Of a stretch of DNA of 64,000 nt, positions 49,869 through 61,510 are shown one piece after another (the first letter of the stretch is position 1; each line of letters begins with the position of its first letter). A program made the translations under genes and the position numbers. The notes below the pieces were generated by a model. The model made no database searches and was not told where the DNA came from. It saw only the letters and a program-made list of their open reading frames with translations. Origin of the DNA: Arenicola marina (lineage: Eukaryota > Annelida > Polychaeta > Arenicolidae); NCBI GenBank assembly GCA_964019135.1, contig OZ025249.1, positions 15,897,088 to 15,961,087 on the forward strand, written 5' to 3'.

Positions 49869-52800
49869 AATTGAATTGAATTGAAATCATTTATTTGATC
49901 AAATTCATACATACATACACATCACAAAATAAACTTAACATAAGATTCGAAAATGATCGGGGGACACCCATTAAGACCAAATCGGTCGCTGTCATGGGTG
50001 CCACCTTAATACTTATTCTTATACTTCTTTCTTCTCAGTAAAATATGTACAAATGGTGTTGTTTAGGGGAAATAGGGGAGAGCGGTCATATACATTATTG
50101 AAAGGTGCGATTATTATTTTTTTTTTAAAGGGGAGGGGAGAGGTTTGGTTCTTGATCATATCCAGATATGTTATGTCACTTCACAAATGTAACAATTTAG
50201 GATGGTACATACATCACAATAGTGGTCAATATAGTATTGTTTTACGTAGCGACTAAAACCGAGCAAACTGTGTGTCGTGACCTTGCTTTTGACTATTTCT
50301 GGAGTAGAATTGAGAAGATTTGGTAGACTGTTCCTAAGACATATCCTTGCAAACTGCCTAATTGGATTAAAGCAGAAGGCACTTTTATTTCCGGTGTTGT
50401 AGTTATGTATGGCAGAGTGTGGGCTTAAGGACATTGACGAAAAATAGTTTGGTAGTTTATTGTTTACCAGCTTGTAATAAAATTTTAACTGTTGTAATTT
50501 ATGAATATCATCTATCCTTAATGATCTAAATTCTTTGAATAACGGTTCAGTGTGTGCATTGTAAGCGCTAAGATTAAGTATTCTCATAGCCTTCTTTTGC
50601 AATTTAAGTAATTGATCCCCTCTGTAACCCCAGATCAATATTCCGTAATTTAAGCTAGATAGGACGAGGGAGTTATATAGCATGGCATTAATTTTCTTTG
50701 GTACAGTATATTTTAATTTGTTCAGAATGCCTATCTTTTTGGATACATTATGGGACAAAATATGTAGGTGATCATTCCAGGAGAGGGAACAGTCTATTGT
50801 GATGCCCAATACTTTGAAGGTTTTAACACACTCTAGCCTGGTATCATTTATAATTAGTTCGGGTACACAAACTTTTTTTTGAGGTACATGGAAAATCATG
50901 AACTTCGACTTTTGAATGTTTAACGATAATTTGTTTAATTTTAACCATTCACTAATTTTTTTTACTTCGTTATTTATTACATTATTTCCATTGTTTTCTA
51001 CGGAATTACTATTTAACACGCTTAGTGTGCTTGACAATGTCGTGTCGTCTGCATATATTATGGTTTTAAATATCTCGCTAGCTCTTGTAATGTCATTAAT
51101 ATATATTATAAACAAAAGCGGCCCAAGGATAGATCCTTGGGGAACCCCAGTGGTTATATTTAATAAAGAAGAGTTTGCATTGTCTAACTGTACAAATTGT
51201 TTACGGTTAAACAGATAACTTTCCACAAGTTTCCCAACTGTCCCAACTATGCCATAGTGCATAAGTTTATGTATTAATATTCTATGATCAAGCGTATCAA
51301 AAGCTTTGGAAAGATCTAAGTAAATATTGATTGGGATGTCTCCTTTGTCCATTTTTTCAATTGTTCTATCTACTAATTCAATTAAAGCTAGCTCAGCAGA
51401 ATGATTTTTCCTAAATCCGTATTGACTACTGCTTAATAACTTATTTGAGTCAAAATGATTAAATATTTGCTCAAACATAACCCTTTCAAATACTTTTGAG
51501 ATAGCTGGGAGTAGTGATATAGGGCGATAGTTATCTATTGATTGAGCATCACCTGTTTTAAATATTGGTATAACTTTTGCAATTTTTAGCTTATCCGGGA
51601 AGATGCCCGTAGTTAAGGATTGGTTTACTATTAACGCAATTGCATCACTTACTTCATTTTTAATCGATTTGAGCATTGTAACAGATATGTCGTCCACTCC
51701 ACTACTATGCTTCGGTTTGAGTTTGTCTATTATCTTATCGACATCTCCTTTGTTAATTAACTTGAGTTCCATAATCGACTGACAAGGATTATTGAGATAG
51801 GCTGTAAAGGATTTAGTCTGAGGTGTTTGGATTTCTCTAGCAAGTTTAATACCAATATTTGTAAAGTACTCATTAAATTGGTTTGCTATTTGAAGTTCAT
51901 TAGAGATGGATTTTCCATTTATGATAAGTTGTTGAGGTATGCCCTTTTTAAAAGCAGACTTGTTGAGGATAGACTTTATGGTTGCCCATGTGTTTCTTAG
52001 GTCTGCTTTGTATTTTTCGAGTAGTACTTCGTTATGCTGTTTTTTAGCTAAGCTAATATTTTTTTTTAGGATGCGGTTGTATGTACATAGATTTGTCTTT
52101 AGTACTTTATATTCAAGTGAACTAACTGCTGTTTGTTTTAATTTTTTATATAGTTTGTCTCTGAACATTTGAGATTTAATAATGCCTTGAGTAATCCAGG
52201 CGCATTTTTTGTGTTTGTGCCTATTGAACTTTACATGTTTCACCTGGATATAATTATCTTTAATTTTGCTTACTGATTCAGCTAGAGTATCATAGTTTGT
52301 ATTTGGATCTTCGTTTAAGTCGTTACTCAACATTTCCATAATATTTAATGAATTCAACTCCTGTTTTATGCTGTCGATATAGTTTGGTGCATATTTTGTT
52401 ATTTTGACTTTCTTCGGTGATTTTTCTTGGATCCTACTTTTCATGCATAGGAAGTACGGTAGATGGTCGGAAATTTGCTTGATTAATATTCCTGCTTCTG
52501 CTTTACTCATATTGGGTGTTAATTTGCAGATGAAATTATCAATCAGGCTTCCTCTACATTGAGAGAATCTGGTAGGAAATGTTATTTTGGGGAAGAAACC
52601 ATGTGAAGAGATAGTATCAAAATAGTGACTTATTTCTGGTTTATCATTGATTTTGAGTAAGTCTATATTGAAATCTCCAGCAATTATCGCTTCAGACTGG
52701 CGACTTTCAAGTATATTTAGCACTTCTTCTATTTCATTTGTAAAAGTGCGGTAGTTTAAATTAATATCACACGGAGGTCTGTATAAGTTACCCAGTATTA

Positions 52801-53640
52801 ATTTCTTATTATTACATGTACCAGTAATTTCAATAAACAGTCCCTCCCAAATATCTGAATGTTGTGGAAAAGAAAGTACCTTGTAGTTGTAGTTGGTTTT
52901 TAAATATATAGCCAATCCACCATGTTCACTACATCGTTTGCCTTGTGATATTAGATGATAACCTTGTAACTGTAGCAATGTGACCTCTGCGTTCTCATTA
53001 AGCCAGCTTTCCTGAATGCATATGGCACTAAATGATACACCTTCGCTGGAGAGTTTTTTAATAAATAGGTTTAACTCATCAAATTTGGCTGTCAGTGATG
53101 CTGTGTTAAGGCTTAGTATAGAAAATTCCCCGTGCCACTTTTTCATTAAATCTATTAATAGCAAATCATCATAGTAGGGGGAACGTTGTATTATTTCTAG
53201 TTCACCATCATTACTATCATCTTTTACTACATTACACATAAGTTTCTCCTTCAAGCAATTGCTTTCCAGTCCTCCAAATTCCTTCAGGAACTGTTCATCT
53301 AAGATTCCAGGCATTTCACCGTTAATTTAACTTCGTTATGTACTAATAATGCACATTCTTCTTGTTCACATACACCATATATTACACTAATAATATTGTT
53401 CGACCAGTACAAGAACCACTGAGGAGACAAGATGTCTCGGGAACATGTAAAAAATAGTTCGCAAGTAAAAAGTACATTGACAAGATTGTACATACTGCAG
53501 AAATATTGTCCCGAAATGTGCGCAAAATTGAATATTAATTGTGTGACGGAGCAAAAAAGAGCGCCAATGAGAGTGCGGGTGAAAAAAAGAAAAAAAAAAG
53601 AAAAAAAGATACAACACACACTATACAGTAGACGCTAGCT
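49869..53640 (-). mobile_element. CR1/Jockey-group LINE, apparently coding-intact
   Basis: The minus-strand element has an uninterrupted endonuclease/reverse transcriptase frame and a 3' untranslated region of about 300 bases. It ends with AATAAA at 49895-49890 and then three tandem TTCAA units (49885-49871), a short-tandem 3' tail instead of poly-A, as in CR1-like families. The 5' limit is uncertain: about 330 bases lie upstream of the start codon before a (GA)n tract at 53659. The element may be 5'-truncated because no separate ORF1 is evident. Both ends abut purine (CAGAGA-like) sequence, so a target duplication cannot be resolved. Confidence 0.9.
50171..53314 (-). CDS. LINE ORF2-type protein: apurinic-like endonuclease and reverse transcriptase
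   Basis: The protein has 1047 residues with no stop or frameshift. The endonuclease/exonuclease/phosphatase fold spans about residues 63-290: N70 (LSLNTASL), E102 (CIQESWL), Y178 (GNLYRPP), D214/N216 (AGDFNID) and D283/H284 (ISDHLPYF). A basic linker precedes the reverse transcriptase at about 570-845: YRPISLLP (596), QYGFRKNHSAELAL, LDLSKAFDTLDH with D667, TGVPQGSILGPLLF (722-735) and YADDT with D756 and D757. After LNYGILIWG (888-896) comes a C-terminal region ending CDVCTILNCYIC. There is no RNase H domain. It would nick target DNA and prime reverse transcription at the nick. The catalytic residues I can place are all present, so activity is possible. Clade (CR1, L2, Crack or Daphne) cannot be fixed by eye. 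Confidence 0.93.
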   Translation of the reverse strand: MPGILDEQFLKEFGGLESNCLKEKLMCNVVKDDSNDGELEIIQRSPYYDDLLLIDLMKKWHGEFSILSLNTASLTAKFDELNLFIKKLSSEGVSFSAICIQESWLNENAEVTLLQLQGYHLISQGKRCSEHGGLAIYLKTNYNYKVLSFPQHSDIWEGLFIEITGTCNNKKLILGNLYRPPCDINLNYRTFTNEIEEVLNILESRQSEAIIAGDFNIDLLKINDKPEISHYFDTISSHGFFPKITFPTRFSQCRGSLIDNFICKLTPNMSKAEAGILIKQISDHLPYFLCMKSRIQEKSPKKVKITKYAPNYIDSIKQELNSLNIMEMLSNDLNEDPNTNYDTLAESVSKIKDNYIQVKHVKFNRHKHKKCAWITQGIIKSQMFRDKLYKKLKQTAVSSLEYKVLKTNLCTYNRILKKNISLAKKQHNEVLLEKYKADLRNTWATIKSILNKSAFKKGIPQQLIINGKSISNELQIANQFNEYFTNIGIKLAREIQTPQTKSFTAYLNNPCQSIMELKLINKGDVDKIIDKLKPKHSSGVDDISVTMLKSIKNEVSDAIALIVNQSLTTGIFPDKLKIAKVIPIFKTGDAQSIDNYRPISLLPAISKVFERVMFEQIFNHFDSNKLLSSSQYGFRKNHSAELALIELVDRTIEKMDKGDIPINIYLDLSKAFDTLDHRILIHKLMHYGIVGTVGKLVESYLFNRKQFVQLDNANSSLLNITTGVPQGSILGPLLFIIYINDITRASEIFKTIIYADDTTLSSTLSVLNSNSVENNGNNVINNEVKKISEWLKLNKLSLNIQKSKFMIFHVPQKKVCVPELIINDTRLECVKTFKVLGITIDCSLSWNDHLHILSHNVSKKIGILNKLKYTVPKKINAMLYNSLVLSSLNYGILIWGYRGDQLLKLQKKAMRILNLSAYNAHTEPLFKEFRSLRIDDIHKLQQLKFYYKLVNNKLPNYFSSMSLSPHSAIHNYNTGNKSAFCFNPIRQFARICLRNSLPNLLNSTPEIVKSKVTTHSLLGFSRYVKQYYIDHYCDVCTILNCYICEVT

Positions 53641-53654
53641 GATAGGTTTTGAAA

Positions 53655-53697
<43 letters not shown>

Positions 53698-55680
53698 AAG
53701 CAATAGAGAAAGGAGTACAAGAGATAAATTCTCAGCAATTCAGTAAGTCTTAGATAGACACTGCACGCACCATCTAAAACAAACACAAGCATCCGATTGG
53801 GGTGCTTCCGTTATTCATGCCCGTAACGACATAACTATACATAGCGAGCACTGTGGAATAGGACGTTTAGGTCTATTCCATGGTGCCGAGGGATAACATA
53901 AAATGTTCTCCAAATTAAGAGACATCCACCCGATAAATGGCGCCACCGTACACGCTGGGGTAAATGGCTTGGCTGGTGGCCGCTTAGGTGCCTAGTTCCC
54001 CATTTCTGGGTGAAAGGGGGCTTCTGGGTTCTGGGACCCGTTCGACTGTACGTACAGCCGGTCAGGCGAGCCTTTTAGCCATTTAGCCTTAATGGAACCT
54101 CGTCTTGCCATTCACGTGACAGCAGCAGCGTCCCCTAGCGGCAGAAAGCTGTTGACCGTTGATAGGGACTATGTCCTTCCACGGGAAGGAAGAGCATTTA
54201 CCCCCCACGGTCGGCAAATCAACGCCCCCTTCTAAATTAGGTCATTAATACCGGGGTTCAGCTTTCCTACATATAGACCCAGAACTTCCGGAGAACAACC
54301 AGGGGCAGTTGGGTGCAACCATAGAGTGTGGGAGAGGTCGTCGTGGTGGGGGTGGATAGGGGGTGGGCGAGGTCGTGGTGGTGGTGGTTGAGAGGGGGTG
54401 GGGGAGATCGGGGGGTGGTGGGGGGGGATTGAGGTTGGGAGGTTGTGGTGGTCGTGCTGGTGGATAGGGGGTGGGTTGCGAGGTTGGGTGGTGATAATTA
54501 AAGGGGATAGTAGTAGTAGAGTAGGGAAGCTGGTGGCTTTCTCTACCCCTCCGCCACCCCCCTCCCCACCCCCCTTTACCATACCCCCCGCAGCCCCCTT
54601 GTACTAACTACCCAGCTTGTTGTGATGCTGGGATTATGGCTCCCGCAAGGTGGCGGGTGGGGGTGGGGGTATGGAGACTTTATGGAGGCGTTAGGGACCA
54701 GACCAGTTTGATTGATGCTGTAGGAATGGAGGCGAATAACTAGAATATTGTAGCCACTGCGGAAAGACGCCAATTTATCGCATGGGAGACGTGTCCATGT
54801 CGGTAGGTAAATAAGAAATGCGAAGAAGAAATTCAAAAACTGGAAATCGCGGCGAGCGTGACGGAAATGACCGCTTTCCGTGTCAGTAAGACCGGGCATC
54901 CTCTCACCACATAAGTGACCTATATTCTCGCACTCCATTGAATTTCGTTTCAGGGTACACTTATTGGCGATTTTACTCGTAATTTTCTATGCAGGACATT
55001 ATGCCAATGCATTATATCCTTTATGTCTAATAATCTCAGCATATATACCAGGAAGTTCAGTGGCCAAATGACAATATATAAGACACCTACTTGCTCTGCT
55101 GGTATCACTCCAAACGGAATGACTTGTATCTCATGAGATGCCTCATAGGAGTTCCATATCTTCCCTCCAGTAGTCAACTATATTAGAAGAGGAGACCTAT
55201 GTTTGCAATGGACGTATCTATGTTTTGATTTTACCATCATCATATCCAAAGAAAAAGTACTTCGTTATGATGCGGCAAAGACAATTCATTTTATCTAAAG
55301 TACGTCTGAGTTTAACGAGGACCCGCACTCTCCCCCCCCCACCCCCCCTACCCTCTATATACCCCCTCTTCCATGCCTAGCCTTTGGCGGCTGCATATGG
55401 GGTCCACAGGGCTGGGCAGTATTACCGAAGCAGAGGCCCCGAGGCCACGACCGGGCGGTGATAGATGATCGGACAGTGTTACGCGGGGGTCGTTGTGGCC
55501 AGGGCGAAGGATTATCTTAGGGGCCAAGCGAAGGCGCCCCCTATACCGGCACCGGCTGGGTAAGTCTCTGGCGTCTGCGCATGGGGTTCTCGAAATAGAT
55601 ACCACGATAATCAGATTTAGTCATGCCCAGAGCTGGTGCTATGATTGGAAAGCGACTTTCTTTTTGCCTTGTTTGGTTTG
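53641..55680. other. Non-coding stretch with (GA)n and G-rich tracts
   Basis: (GA)n at 53659-53693, then unique sequence, then a G/T-rich tract at 54325-54480 (GGTGGTGGTGG-type) and C-rich sequence near 54545-54600. No supported gene. Confidence 0.45.
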
Positions 55681-55785
55681 AGCCAGTCCCAGCCACAGCC
55701 CCAGCCCCAGCCCCAGCCCCAGCCCCAGCCCCAGTCCCAGCCCCAGCCCCAGCCCCAGCCCCAGTCCCAGCCCCAGCCCAATGCC
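55681..55785. repeat. (CCCAGC)n hexanucleotide repeat
   Basis: About 17 copies of CAGCCC with occasional CAGTCC. On the minus strand it reads as a glycine/tryptophan repeat, an artefact. Confidence 0.96.
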
Positions 55786-56824
55786 AGCCGTGCCCTACCT
55801 AGCCCAGCCTCAAGATCCCCCCGCACCCACCATGTATCACCAGCACACACATTTTCACACATTTGCCATCGGTTGTTTTCGGCTGTCCAACGGGACTTAG
55901 AATGCGTGTTCCAATGCTGGTTTGCTGCTGACGCTGGACAGGCAACTATGAGTGGGTGGAGGGGACGGTGTAAAGGAGGGGGTAGGTTTTATGACACAGA
56001 TTCATGCATGTAGAGATATATGGCTGCATCAAATATGTTTGTCAAGTCCAATTTTTTCCTAAAAATCAATACTTATTTCAATTGCCAAGTGCACGACATT
56101 GATTAATAACGGCAAAACAAAATCGATAAAAAAATCCATATGATGAATTACATCCTGTCTTTCATACATAGTCATTAGTCAATGTATCATTTGTGATTTA
56201 TCTGGAGCCGTAAACTTGTGGATTCATGGGGGGCGGGCTTCTAGTCGCCCAGTTTTGAATGCGGGAGCCCGTGTTTAGTGCAAATTAGACTATTTGAAAA
56301 ACAGATACACCCTTCTTTCGTGTTTTGCACCTCGCCCGTATTTTAAGAGCACGTAAGTTCTCCAGAGAGGTTGCCCACGTCGTAAGTGGATCGAGAGACC
56401 TCACCCGACCCAAAGTGGACGTCCCCTCCCCCCTGGTTTCTACGGAGAGATAACCCAATCGAAAGTAGAACACTCCCCCCCAAAATTGTTCAAACTCATC
56501 GACCAACCCTTGGCCTAAATGTACACACGTACAGTCACGTATCATCATAGGCGTTTACAGGACGTGTAGAGGGCATTGTGATGACATATTGAGAGAAACG
56601 CGAGTGAGTTGCGGCACAGAATATAAGACAAAACTTTAGAATTTATTCATTAGAATATTCTTTTTTTAGTATATTATGTAGACTATTTTTTAAAATGTTC
56701 TTTAGATTATTCCTTAGCATATTCTTTTAAAAGGTATCGAGTTCTACCTCATACCATCCGGTATTCCTGTTCTGTGGTATGTGGCCTGTCGAGAACATAT
56801 CGCATTTCATAACGAGATATTCAT
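55786..56824. other. Non-coding stretch, no gene seen
   Basis: AT-rich from 56010. No supported frame. Confidence 0.5.
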
Positions 56825-57140
56825 CGCGGTTAGGCAAGGAGCCAGGAGAGTCCTCGCGATGAGGCAAGGGGCCAGGCTAGTTCTCGCGATGAGGTAAGGA
56901 GCCATGCTAGTTCTCGCGATGAGGCAAGGAGCCAGGCTAGTTCTCGCGATGAGGCAAGGAGCCAGGCTAATTCTCGCGATGAGGCAAGGAGCCAGGCTAG
57001 TTCTCCCGATGAGGCATGGAACCTTGCTAGCCCTCGCGATGAGACTGAATACCAGGCTATTCTCGCAGTGAAGCAAGGAGCCAAGGCTGAGTACGAGGTT
57101 AGTTTTCGTGGGGATGCAGGGACCCAGGCTAGCTCTCCCT
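56825..57140. repeat. 30-bp minisatellite, about ten copies
   Basis: The unit is AGTTCTCGCGATGAGGCAAG followed by GAGCCAGGCT. Central copies are near-identical and edge copies degenerate. Confidence 0.94.
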
Positions 57141-60100
57141 ATGAGCCTCTGTAAATAGCATTTGGCACGTGATAGAAACATCATTATATGACAAATTGTC
57201 CCGGTCATAAACCGTTTTCTTTGATGACTAATACATCGTTGTAGAACCCAAGGTTAGTCCGTGCAAAGAAAGCCATGCCATGCTCTGCCAACCTGCCAGT
57301 CAGCATTACTCCCCATTAGTCAACGTAGAATATATATATATATATTTATGTATATGTGTGCATATATAAATATTTATAGCATATATTCACCTAAATGTTT
57401 AGCCCTAATGCTGCCGCATCCGTGTCATTTAGTCATAAAACACTGATTATTCACTGCCGCTGGTATACTGATTATCCCTGGTCTACCTGTGTCCCACACA
57501 AGAAGGACAACCCCTGGACGTAGACCTCCTGGCCAGGGGCTCGCCATTGCCGACTAAGAGGCGAGGTGTCCGCGGGACACCAGAGAAAACAACCCAATTA
57601 CCTTTAACGCAACACCCACCATGACAGGCGTTTGCCAGCAGCGCCCGGCTAATCTAATGAATGGCGCTGCGCCTCTGTCCAAAAGTGACAACGGCGTCAA
57701 TTATGCAAACCACACTGAGGATGCCATTTATTTTTCTGCACGAAACTCCTTGTCATGTTGTGAAGGGCCGTCGCGCCGTCGTCTGCTAGTTTTTTGTTTT
57801 TCGTTGCGTGGCGCGGGAAAAAGAAAGCGTTCGTTCGCCCGTTCGTTCGTATCGCCAAGGGGATTTGTTGCTCGGGTCCGCTGCCAGGGGCCGCCACCTG
57901 TGGACAGTGTAGGGGAGATCGGTGCGGATATGAAGTGGGGGGGGGGGTGATTGGGGATGGGTCAGGGTAATGAAGGAGGCGGTAAAAGGGGGTGCGCAAG
58001 GCAATGTTGAAGGGGGTCGGAGGTGTAGGGAAAGGCACGGGGAGCGTAAGAGAAAGGCAGAAAGAACCAGCTCAGGACAGGGCAGGATGGTCGATGTAGG
58101 AAGGAGGTGGTGGGTCGAATTTTATGGAAATTGCTATGATTTATGTATTTGAACAAAATCCTCATACCAAAAGAATAATACATAACCAATGATTTTTCTC
58201 GTCACATTACGGCATGGATTTCTCATTTTTGTTAGGTGAGAAGAAACTCTTATCTGAAAGTGATTTCATTGCCTGGTCGGATCAACGAAATTACTTTTGC
58301 AAAAGATTTAGGTTGACAGTGAAAAACAAGACTACGTACGGTGAACACGGATTTGTAGTTTTGTTTGCACTGGCATAACAAATGGTAAATACTTGATCTT
58401 TGTTTAGCGTAGATGCCTTCTGATATTACGTACGATTCTTTATATGTTTAGTACCAGATACAATGCAGAATCCTTTATGTGGTGAATACTTGCTTTTTAC
58501 CAAACATGGTAAACAGAATCCATAGACCTTATGTGCAATATATTGATAGTTTTCTCAAAAAATAAAAAGGGGTGGAAATAAAAAATCTGCAAAAATATAA
58601 TATATATATATATAGATACTAACAATTTATTACATTTTCCGTTTGCTCTTCAAGTTTTCAAATAATCCTTGAAGAGAGATAGATAAAGAGAACAAACGGA
58701 AAAGAGAAATATCATTGTTTTGCCTCAACGTTTTGTCTTTCAGGGCTGGTCGCTTCCACGTCTCCTTGATGTTCTCCCAACGTATCCCTAACGTAGTCAT
58801 CCATCTGTCCCAGGGACCATCGATCAAATGGCCAATACATGTAGGACCTGTATAAGGACCCATATAATTATTTAGACACGTATACATGTCTGTCATGCAA
58901 CACATAGGTCATATACCTTATGCATATACAGTGTCGAAACTATGATGTAGATATTTATGTATATATAGGTGACAATCTTGAGACAGTGTAACACACGGCG
59001 AGGGCAGAGCAAACAGAGGGAGTCCTGTCGTGCCTCCCTGTTGCCGACCAGCATCTATTGCCAGCACCCTCCTTCAAAAGGTCTTATCTCTTTCCACATG
59101 ACCGTGAATAAACTCCGCACTCACGTTCGCCTATTGGCTAAAGCCGGCGAGCGGCGGGGCTGTAAACAGAGCCGTCTCATTTCCGTGGGTTGCGGAGACC
59201 GAATCGAAATACCGCCCCGACTGTTACTCTCGCTTAAATCTCGACGCACCGGCCGGCGTGATTTCGCGACCGGTGAAACTTAATTCTTCACGCGGCCCAG
59301 AGTTGCGCAATGCGATGCGGGGCCTGGGAATTGGTGAGGGGGTTGGGGGGATGGGGGGAAGGGGGAGGGGGGGGGGGCGAGATGAAGGATGCATGAGATA
59401 ACTGAAAAAGGAGGGGATTCCCGGCGGAAGGGTATCTCCGGAGGGTGCGTGGTGGCAGGCGCGAGGTCGGTCCTGGCGGCCTGGCTGGGTGGCTGGTCGC
59501 GTGGGTGGGATGGGGTTGGTGGAGTGGTTGGGTGGCTGGGTTGGAATCCCCTCGGTGCCGGATTAGGGTGGGTGGGGTGGGTGGGGTAAGCTGGGTGGGT
59601 GTGGTGGGTGGGGTGGGTTTGGGTGAGCTGGTTTACTGGGTTGGAATCCCTTCGGTGCTAACGATGCGCGCTCACGGTTCACATGTGACATCGCCGCTTC
59701 CGCGAAAATCCCATTGCCAAAGACCCAATCGATATCTACCCCCACCCCCAACCACCCTCCGCGCACTCCCCAGACCGTTCCCCCCCCCCACATAAGCGAT
59801 TCAGCAGTACGCACGTACAGCCAAAACATATGCGATAGCATCGCGGATTATTTGACATTACAAGATATAGATAGGCATTTATATAAGGTAGGCGTGTTTG
59901 TTTTCATACAGCTGTTTGTGCCAAGTGTAACCCTGTATACGCGTAGTTATATATATGTATGAATGCTGCGCGAGATGACGCATCAGTCTGTAAATCTGCT
60001 CGGAACGCAGCCTGAATAGTCAGGTGTGTGACCACGTGATCATCTGTATATTGCGGGTATATGAAACTTTATCTTGAGCCCAAAAACACGTGTTTCCGCC

Positions 60101-60289
60101 TATTTCATCAGTGGCTGTCTCTTTTAGTGTTACCTGGAATGAGGATAAATAAATGAAATTTAACAGAATATCACAGTGACACGTTATACTAGAACCCTGA
60201 CACCTAGTCGGAGCGGAGTGAAGATTGTCAGCAGGCGGGAGAGGGGTCAGTTATATGCGAACAGTCGAATAATGGCGGAAAGGTGTCGC
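57141..60289. other. Non-coding stretch, no gene supported
   Basis: Contains AT-rich microsatellite-like runs (57330-57375, 58598-58616), poly-G near 57938-57948 and 59360-59378, and a G/T-rich GGGTGGCTGGGTTGGAATCC motif duplicated at about 59530 and 59630. No domain in any frame. Confidence 0.45.
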
Positions 60290-61510
60290 GTGGATTGTGA
60301 CGCTGTGGGTGTGGAGGGGTCACTGTGTGGGTTGTGACTGTGGGTATGGAGGGGTCACTGTGCGGGTTGTGACTGTGGGTGTGGAGGGGTCACTGTGTGG
60401 ATTGTGACTGTGGGTGTGGAGGGGTCACTGTGTGGGTTGTGACTGTGGGTATGGAGGGGTTACTGTGCGGGTTGTGACTGTAGGTGTGGGGGGGGTCACT
60501 TTGTGGGTTGACTATGGGTGTGGGGGGGTCACTGTGTGGATTGTGACTGTGGGTGTGGAGGGGTCACTGTGTGGGTTGTGACTGTGGGTATGGAGGGGTC
60601 ACTGTGCGGGTTGTGACTGTAGGTGTGGGGGGGGGGTCACTTTGTGGGTTGACTATGGGTGTGGGGGGGGGGGTCACTGTGTGGATTGTGACTGTGGGTG
60701 TGGGTGGTCACTGTGGGTTGTGATGCTGTGGGTGTGGAGGGTCACTGTGTGGGTTGTGACTGTAGGTGTGGGGGGGTCACTTTGTGGGTTGTGACTGTGG
60801 GTGTAGGGGGGGTCACTGTGTGGATTGTGACTGTGGGTGTGGGGGGGTCACTGTGTGAGTTGTGACGCTGTGGGTGTGGAGGGGTCACTGTGTGGGATGT
60901 GACTGTGGGTGTGGAGGGGCCACTGTGTGGTTTGTGACTGTGGGTGTGGAGGGGCCACTGTGTGGGTTGTGACTGTGGGTGTGGAGGGGCCACTGTGTGG
61001 GTTGTGACTGTGGGTGTGGAGGGGCCACTGTGTTGGTTGTGACTGTGGGTGTGGAGGGGCCACTGTGTGGGTTGTGACTGTGGGTGTGGAGGGGCCACTG
61101 TGTGGGTTGTGACTGTGGGTGTGGGGGTGTCTCTGTGTGGGTTGTGACTGTGGGTGTGGAGGGGTCACTGTGTGGGTTGTGACTGTGGGTGTGGGGGTGT
61201 CTCTGTGTGGGTTGTGACTGTGGGTGTGGAGGGGCCACTGTGTGGATTGTGACTGTGGGTGTGGAGGGGCCACTGTGTGGGTTGTGACTGTGGGTGTGGA
61301 GGGGCCACTGTGTGGGTTGTGACTGTGGGTGTGGGGGTGTCTCTGTGTGGGTTGTGATTGTGGGTGTGGAGGGGCCACTGTGTGGGTTGTTGCTGTGGGT
61401 GTGGGGGTGTCTCTGTGTGGGTTGTGACTGTGGGTGTGGGGGTGTCTCTGTGTGGGTTGTGACTGTGGGTGTGGGGGTGTCTCTGTGTGGGTTGTGACTG
61501 TGGGTGTCAC
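60290..61510. repeat. 35-bp minisatellite, about 35 copies
   Basis: The unit is GGTTGTGACTGTGGGTGTGG followed by AGGGGTCACTGTGTG. Variants in order along the array are GGGGTCACT, AGGGGCCACT and GGGGTGTCTCT. The minus strand lacks stops in all three registers, which yields threonine/histidine/proline frames of up to 249 codons that are artefacts. Confidence 0.97.

Noticed and set aside
53299-53619. 106-codon frame overlapping the start of the LINE protein as a candidate ORF1
   Set aside because: Hydrophobic, phenylalanine-rich N-terminus from a poly-pyrimidine stretch, no RRM, zinc knuckle or coiled coil; more likely 5' untranslated sequence.
55617-55862. Glycine/tryptophan repeat peptide
   Set aside because: Translation of the CCCAGC hexanucleotide repeat.
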